Source: Candidatus Omnitrophota bacterium | GTDB lineage: Bacteria; Omnitrophota; Gorgyraeia; Zapsychrales; Fredricksoniimonadaceae | Length of the DNA: 11,204 nt | Direction: 5' to 3' | Assembly (NCBI GenBank): GCA_017987425.1 | Contig: JAGNTT010000045.1 | Coordinates: forward strand, 1-11,204 | Part shown: positions 7,599 through 11,204 of the stretch, piece after piece | Numbering within the stretch: position 1 is the stretch's first letter | How the letters are laid out: every line of letters begins with the position of its first letter | Made by a program: the position numbers and the translations under genes | Notes under the pieces: model-generated | Told to the model about the DNA's origin: nothing | The model's input: only the letters and a program-made list of their open reading frames with translations | The model's database searches: none

Positions 7599-7627
7599 AA
7601 TATAACAAAGAATGATTTTAAAATCAA
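7599..7627 (-). promoter_or_regulatory. Sigma70-like promoter of the purine operon
   Basis: On the minus strand the -35 is TTGATT (7627-7622), then a 17-nt spacer, then the -10 TATATT (7604-7599). Transcription would start near 7592, leaving a leader of about 175 nt before purB. It is the best match in the 370-nt gap between the DUF2059 gene and purB, and the surrounding DNA is AT-rich. No Bacillus PurR box and no E. coli PurR palindrome is visible nearby. Confidence 0.65.
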
Positions 7628-7787
7628 CGAAAATTCCAAAAACCACTGAATAAATCTCTATAACTCTATCACATTCAATTACTTACAAGCATAGTAGACA
7701 ACACATAAAAGACGTTTTTCAGGCTCTTAAAGAACCAAAAATAAAGCCGTGTCAATATGTTAGGAGTAATTGACTAAAATCTAGAAA
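7628..7787. other. AT-rich intergenic stretch with a weak hairpin, between the DUF2059 gene and the purine promoter
   Basis: No ORF with a ribosome site is seen here. An inverted repeat at 7722-7736 (GGCTC and GAACC arms with one G-U, loop about 5 nt) is flanked by A- and T-runs that lengthen the stem with a small bulge. It may be a poor bidirectional terminator for the pilin/DUF2059 transcript, but it lacks a clean T-run. Two 8-bp inverted pairs also occur: CAATTACT (7676-7683) with AGTAATTG (7765-7772), and TTACAAGC (7683-7690) with GCTTGTAA (7593-7600). These may be chance in AT-rich DNA. Confidence 0.35.
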
Positions 7788-8408
7788 TTACTTCGCTTCT
7801 TTAGGAAGCCTTGTCTTGAAGTACTCGATGTTGACGTCGACACTTTCCTTCATAATCATTGGGATGGTAGTAAGAAATTTTTGTCCCTGCGGAGATGTAT
7901 AAAAATCAACATACGTTTCCAACTCCTGCTGAGTGAAGTATTTATCATAAAGAGGAACAATGTTGTCGATAATCTCATCGACGTTGAGGATCTTGCGAAC
8001 TTCTTTGCTCTGGTCCGGCGGAAGACCGGCTAACATGCGTTCGAAATTCTGCACCATACTCTGCCTCGTACCGAAAATATCAATGAATTTCTTAATAAGT
8101 TCCAGTTTTGTAATCGATATGGGCTTTGCTTTAGCCGGCGCTGGCGTTGTACCGGAATCCGCAGGTGTTGCATCTTCCTCGGCAGACTCTTCCTCCCAAT
8201 CCGCCAACGGTTTCCCGTTAATCGACTGGACCTGGTCGAGGAAATATGTGACGGTTCTTCCGTTTTCTTCGATCTTAATTTTCTTGCTGTCTCTGTTGAG
8301 AATCTTGGCATTAATGGACCGCCCGTCCTTCATGATCAAAATTTCGGCGTGAGCTGTCACGGGAATTAACGCAATCAAAGCGAATAAGACTAAAATTCTT
8401 AAACTCAT
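7788..8408 (-). CDS. Secreted DUF2059-type protein with N-terminal beta domain
   Basis: The product is 206 residues long and its function is not known to me. Residues 1-21 (MSLRILVLFALIALIPVTAHA) form a classical signal peptide with an AHA cleavage site, so it is exported to the periplasm or envelope. Residues 22-67 look like a small beta barrel-like domain of the kind that starts with a KDG-xxxxAKI pattern. Residues 70-97 are an acidic then Pro/Ala-rich linker. Residues 100-200 match the DUF2059 pattern: an alpha-helical region ending in KYFTQQELETYVDFYTSPQGQKF and then IPMIMKES. I start at ATG 8408 because GGAGAG sits 7 nt upstream and the signal peptide begins there; an in-frame start 12 codons earlier would spoil it. 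It follows the pilin gene by 14 nt and is probably cotranscribed. Confidence 0.8.
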   Translation of the reverse strand: MSLRILVLFALIALIPVTAHAEILIMKDGRSINAKILNRDSKKIKIEENGRTVTYFLDQVQSINGKPLADWEEESAEEDATPADSGTTPAPAKAKPISITKLELIKKFIDIFGTRQSMVQNFERMLAGLPPDQSKEVRKILNVDEIIDNIVPLYDKYFTQQELETYVDFYTSPQGQKFLTTIPMIMKESVDVNIEYFKTRLPKEAK

Positions 8409-8413
8409 AATTT

Positions 8414-8419
8414 CTCTCC
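8414..8419 (-). promoter_or_regulatory. Ribosome binding site that sets the DUF2059 gene start
   Basis: GGAGAG on the minus strand, about 5-7 nt before ATG 8408. It lies in the short gap after the pilin stop and favours the start that yields a clean signal peptide. Confidence 0.7.
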
Positions 8420-8422
8420 GGA

Positions 8423-8830
8423 TTATGTAGGCGTATACGGACACGTCCCGGCTGAACAGGTCGGCACCGCGGCCGGCGCAGCCGGTAAATTAATGGAATA
8501 AGTCCAGTTACTGCCGCGGGCAGCCGTGCAGACCGAAGTGATACTCCGAACACATGAATACGTCACGCCTTGTTGTTGAAGAATACTTAAATGCAAATCC
8601 TTATTGATCTGAAACACATCAGCCGTCCCATTGGCTGCCGGATAAAACGTTCCATTACGGGCTTTGTAGAGCTCTTGCGCGGCGCCGATCAATTTCAAAT
8701 TGTTGACGGCATCCTTCGCGATCGATGTATCAACGGATTTTTGATAGTTAGGAATGCCGAATGCCCCAATAACGCCGGCAATAGTGACGACAACCATCAA
8801 TTCCATCAATGAAAACGCCCTAGTGTGCAT
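8423..8830 (-). CDS. Type IV pilin-like protein (class III signal peptide)
   Basis: A 135-residue prepilin. The leader is MHTRA, with cleavage expected between Ala5 and Phe6, followed by the N-methylation segment FSLMELMVVV, in which Glu10 is the conserved Glu at mature position 5. A hydrophobic helix then runs to about residue 26 and continues as a KDAVNNLKLIGAAQELYKARNG spine. The C-terminal half has four cysteines (93, 101, 125, 130) that could form two disulfides, as in the D-region of many pilins. The -1 residue is Ala instead of the usual Gly, which prepilin peptidases tolerate. I start at ATG 8830, spaced 7 nt from AAGGAA; a GTG one codon earlier is too close to it. It could be a major pilin, minor pilin or pseudopilin. 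No assembly genes are in the window. Confidence 0.88.
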   Translation of the reverse strand: MHTRAFSLMELMVVVTIAGVIGAFGIPNYQKSVDTSIAKDAVNNLKLIGAAQELYKARNGTFYPAANGTADVFQINKDLHLSILQQQGVTYSCVRSITSVCTAARGSNWTYSINLPAAPAAVPTCSAGTCPYTPT

Positions 8831-8864
8831 CACTATTTCCTTATGGGAGCCCCTAAAAAAGCAT

Positions 8865-8878
8865 CAGACAAATGTCTG
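8865..8878. promoter_or_regulatory. Palindrome at the presumed pilin transcription start
   Basis: CAGACA-AA-TGTCTG, a 14-nt inverted repeat with perfect 6-bp arms. It lies immediately downstream of the pilin -10 and may be an operator or a short 5'-end hairpin. Confidence 0.35.
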
Positions 8879-8897
8879 TGATTGATTCTAACAATCA
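8879..8897. promoter_or_regulatory. Inverted repeat flanking the pilin -10 hexamer
   Basis: TGATTG (8879-8884) and CAATCA (8892-8897) are perfect 6-bp arms around 7 nt that contain the -10 box. A regulator bound here would block RNA polymerase. Short arms mean chance is possible. Confidence 0.35.
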
Positions 8898-8912
8898 GGG
8901 CGGACACGTCAA
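8885..8912 (-). promoter_or_regulatory. Sigma70-like promoter of the pilin/DUF2059 pair
   Basis: Minus-strand -35 TTGACG (8912-8907), 16-nt spacer, -10 TAGAAT (8890-8885); each box matches consensus at five of six positions. Expected start is near 8878, giving a leader of about 48 nt before the pilin ATG. Confidence 0.65.
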
Positions 8913-8937
8913 GCGAAATGCTGGTTTAAATCCGTAA

Positions 8938-8951
8938 ATTTATATATAAAT
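8938..8951. promoter_or_regulatory. 14-bp AT palindrome between divergent promoters
   Basis: ATTTATATATAAAT is a perfect palindrome of A and T only. It lies between the -35 of the leftward pilin promoter and the -35 of the rightward synthase promoter, where it could serve as a shared UP-element-like or protein-binding site. Confidence 0.4.
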
Positions 8952-8964
8952 GGATAAACAGATG

Positions 8965-8993
8965 TTGAACCTGCAAAAGTTGTGTGATACGAT
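8965..8993 (+). promoter_or_regulatory. Promoter candidate of the polyprenyl synthase gene
   Basis: TTGAAC (8965-8970), 17-nt spacer, TACGAT (8988-8993) preceded by TG in the extended -10 position. Start would be near 9000, a leader of about 40 nt. Each box matches consensus at only four of six positions. A 7-bp inverted pair, GTGTGAT (8982-8988) and ATCACAC (9021-9027), spans the -10 and leader. Confidence 0.5.
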
Positions 8994-9039
8994 AACCCCC
9001 GTTAATTTCTAAGATATTGCATCACACTAGAAAAACTTC

Positions 9040-10140
9040 ATGATTGATCAAATCCGTCAGCGTATCGACATAAGCCTCGCGTCTTTCCTCGAACGAGTCA
9101 AAGACGACTACAAACTGCACCTCGTAAGCCCTATCCTCTTCGAAAGCATCAAAGATTTCACGCTGCGCGAAGGCAAACGAATACGTCCGCTTTTATTAAT
9201 CTTAAGCTACAAGGGTTACGCGCGTCATAAAAGAATCATTTCTAAAGATATTTATAACGCCTCCACCTGCATGGAGCTCCTTCATAACTTCATGCTGATC
9301 CATGATGATATCATCGACTGCTCGAGCCTGCGGCGCGGCAAGCCGACCATGCACAAACTGCTTGCCCACGCGGTCAAAACCGATAATCCCGACAAACTCG
9401 GAAGAGATTTGAGCATAATCGCCGGCGACATCGTGTACGCATTGGCTATCGACGCCTTTTTGTCCATCAATGAATCATTGGACCGGAAAGAGCGCGCGCT
9501 TAAATATTTCATCCAGACCGCGGCTTTTACAGCCATGGGCGAGTTTATCGACACCCTGCACGGCGTCGAATCCATCGATAGAGTCAAGGAGCACGATGTT
9601 TACCTGAACTACACCCTCAAGACCGCACGATATACATTTGACTGCCCGCTGGTGACCGGCGCGATTTTAGGCGGCGCCGGCGACAAGGAAATCAAAAACA
9701 TTTCCAAGTTTGCGATCATGATCGGACAGGCGTTTCAGATTCAGGACGATATCATCGGGATTTTTGAATCAGAAAAGAATATCGGAAAGTCCATCTTAAG
9801 CGACCTGGCTGAATCCAAAAAAACACTGCTGGTCTGCCATGCTTATGAACATCTAAGCGGAGCGAAGCGCGCGGAATTCATGAAATTCTTTACAAAGAAA
9901 ACAAAAACGTTTGATGACCTGCTGGCCGTCCGCAAGATCTTTATTGAAGCCGGCAGCCTCGATTACAGCCTCAATGCCATCAAAACACGTTTGAAAGACT
10001 CGCAGCAAATCCTCTCAGAACTCACCCTCATCCCCACCTATCGGAACCTCATCGGCGATTCTCTGCTGAAACTATTTCAGCACAGCGACCTAATCGCACA
10101 TCAATTCGAACGAAACATCAAGATAATCACCAGTCAATAA
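9040..10140 (+). CDS. Polyprenyl diphosphate synthase, probably geranylgeranyl type
   Basis: A trans-isoprenyl diphosphate synthase that adds isopentenyl units to allylic diphosphates, supplying quinone side chains, undecaprenyl precursors or carotenoids. In order: LREGKRIRP at 42-50 (diphosphate-binding), first Asp-rich motif HDDIIDCSSLRRGKPT at 88-103 with Asp89, Asp90 and Asp93, LSIIAGD at 124-130, and second motif FQIQDDIIG at 232-240, followed by GKSILSDLAESKKTLL at 249-264. The residue five before the first motif, Phe84, is aromatic and the motif has no two-residue insertion, as in archaeal-type GGPP synthases. That suggests a C20 product, but not strongly. At 366 residues it is longer than the usual 300-325, with extra sequence at the C-terminus. 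No Shine-Dalgarno precedes ATG 9040. It converges with hemW 7 bp away, with no terminator between. Confidence 0.93.
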   Translation: MIDQIRQRIDISLASFLERVKDDYKLHLVSPILFESIKDFTLREGKRIRPLLLILSYKGYARHKRIISKDIYNASTCMELLHNFMLIHDDIIDCSSLRRGKPTMHKLLAHAVKTDNPDKLGRDLSIIAGDIVYALAIDAFLSINESLDRKERALKYFIQTAAFTAMGEFIDTLHGVESIDRVKEHDVYLNYTLKTARYTFDCPLVTGAILGGAGDKEIKNISKFAIMIGQAFQIQDDIIGIFESEKNIGKSILSDLAESKKTLLVCHAYEHLSGAKRAEFMKFFTKKTKTFDDLLAVRKIFIEAGSLDYSLNAIKTRLKDSQQILSELTLIPTYRNLIGDSLLKLFQHSDLIAHQFERNIKIITSQ

Positions 10141-10147
10141 CGACATA

Positions 10148-11204
10148 TTAAATAAGACGGCTAGAGAGCTCATCTAAAACCAGACGTCCTTTCATGGATG
10201 TTTTAATCCGACCATGTTCACGGACCAAAAAACCGTCGGCAATGAATTCTTCAATCCGGCGCATTCTTTCGTGGTCCAGTCTTAGGCCGAGAGAAGTCTC
10301 AATGTCCTCCAAAACTATGCCTTCATTCTTACGAAGACCGAAAAGCACCCGTTCCATGAGAAGCGTTTCCCGGCTCAAATCTTCAAAACCCTCTACAGCC
10401 TCACCGCCTGCACCAATCCGGGTAAAATATTCCTGAAGCTTAGCAACATTCCACGACCTGCGGTTCTTTAAAAAGGCATGCGCGCCTACCCCGAGACCGA
10501 TATAGGATGACCCGTTCCAGTAATTGGTATTGTGCCTCGATTCATACTGCGGCCGGCTGAAATTGCTCACCTCATACTGGCGGAGTCCCATACCTTCCAG
10601 GGATTCGCAAATCAGTACATACTCGGCCGCTAAATGATCCTGATCATCAAGTTTAATCTGCTTGGCATGAAAGCGGCTGTTTTCTTCAATCGTCAGATTA
10701 TAAAGCGAAACGTGTTCGCTTTGCAGCTGTGCAATGGCATGAATGTCGCTTGCAAGGTCCTGCACACTTTGTCCGGGAAAACCGAACATCAAATCGACAT
10801 TAATATTAGTGAAACCGGCATTGCGAGCATCAGCATACGATTTCAGTGCGGTATCACGATCGTGATTGCGTCCTAAAAATTTAAGATATCGTTCATCAAA
10901 CGATTGAACACCGATACTCAGCCGATTAAAACCTAGTTCCCGCAAAAATCTTGCTTTGGATAAATTTAAATTTTCCGGATTTGCCTCAATCGTCCATTCA
11001 GCGGAATCTTCAACATCAAAATTCTTGCGGATTGCATCCGTAAGTTTTCGCAATTGCCGCTCGTCCAAAAAAGTCGGGGTGCCTCCTCCAAAGTAAACGG
11101 TGCCGATGCGCGCGCCTTTATGCGCGGCCGATTCTCTGGCAAGCGCATCGATGTATTCATCTACGCGATGCGCCTGTCCGATCGAAACAACGAACGAACA
11201 AAAC
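10148..11204 (-). CDS. hemW: HemW-like radical SAM protein (heme chaperone / oxygen-independent coproporphyrinogen oxidase family), N-terminus cut
   Basis: 351 residues are visible of a family usually about 380 long; the 5' end lies beyond the window. The frame runs through the edge, so the TTG at 11068 is internal and not a start. The first visible residues are FCSF, which should be the last Cys of the radical SAM CxxxCxxC cluster. Then come TVYFGGGTPTF at 35-45 (SAM binding), EANPENL, RLSIGVQSFD, NVDLMFGFPGQ, HVSLYNLTIEE, YEVSNFS, HNTNYWNGSSYIGLGVGAHAF and a C-terminal winged-helix-like HemN_C region. The YWN/GLGVGAHAF form and the shortness relative to HemN favour HemW, a heme-binding protein, over the true decarboxylase. 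It ends at TAA 10150-10148, facing the synthase gene. Confidence 0.92.
   Translation of the reverse strand, partial: FCSFVVSIGQAHRVDEYIDALARESAAHKGARIGTVYFGGGTPTFLDERQLRKLTDAIRKNFDVEDSAEWTIEANPENLNLSKARFLRELGFNRLSIGVQSFDERYLKFLGRNHDRDTALKSYADARNAGFTNINVDLMFGFPGQSVQDLASDIHAIAQLQSEHVSLYNLTIEENSRFHAKQIKLDDQDHLAAEYVLICESLEGMGLRQYEVSNFSRPQYESRHNTNYWNGSSYIGLGVGAHAFLKNRRSWNVAKLQEYFTRIGAGGEAVEGFEDLSRETLLMERVLFGLRKNEGIVLEDIETSLGLRLDHERMRRIEEFIADGFLVREHGRIKTSMKGRLVLDELSSRLI

Noticed and set aside
7418..7600. Purine (xpt-type), PRPP or ppGpp riboswitch in the purB leader
   Set aside because: None of the conserved core sequences or loop pairs of these classes could be found on the minus strand.
8982..9027. 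CRP-like site formed by GTGTGAT and ATCACAC
   Set aside because: The spacing is 32 nt instead of the 6 nt of a CRP site; a 7-bp pair at that distance can be chance.
11066..11068. Start codon of the HemW gene at the TTG here
   Set aside because: The frame continues upstream through the GGGTP motif and a radical SAM Cys to the window edge, so this TTG is internal.

Overview
The window is ordinary bacterial chromosome at moderate GC. It is dominated by a compact minus-strand de novo purine operon, read right to left: purB, purC, a purS-purS-purL fusion, a LOG-family nucleotide hydrolase gene, purQ and purM (cut by the left edge). The genes are joined by overlaps or short gaps: TAATG between purB and purC, 5 nt between LOG and purQ, and ATGA between purQ and purM. 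Two wider gaps (92 and 83 nt) each hold a palindromic repeat element. A good sigma70-like promoter lies at 7599-7627, about 175 nt upstream of purB. Its leader carries a small hairpin plus T-run that could act as an attenuator.

Right of the operon is a minus-strand pair: a type IV pilin-like protein (8423-8830) followed by a secreted DUF2059-type protein (7788-8408). A 209-bp divergent intergenic region separates the pilin from a plus-strand polyprenyl (probably geranylgeranyl) diphosphate synthase (9040-10140). It holds back-to-back promoter candidates, a 14-bp AT palindrome, and two small inverted repeats near the pilin -10. Converging on the synthase from the right, only 7 bp away, is a HemW-type radical SAM gene whose N-terminus lies beyond the right edge.

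Together the purine genes cover FGAM synthetase (PurSL plus PurQ), AIR synthetase (PurM), SAICAR synthetase (PurC) and adenylosuccinate lyase (PurB). purF, purD, purN/T, purE/K and purH are not in the window. No free-standing purS is present; its role is evidently taken by two tandem PurS-like domains at the PurL N-terminus.

The host is a Gram-negative-type bacterium, judged from the type IV pilin and the signal-peptide-bearing DUF2059 protein. The fused PurSL, the pilin N-terminal style and the hairpin repeats resemble what I remember of PVC-superphylum/Omnitrophota-like metagenome genomes. That is recollection-based inference, not proof. I see no mobile element with a transposase, no CRISPR array and no tRNA or rRNA gene. 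I did not find a clearly new multi-gene system. The most interesting points are the purine operon's fusion and LOG insertion, the two repeat elements and the possible leader attenuator.
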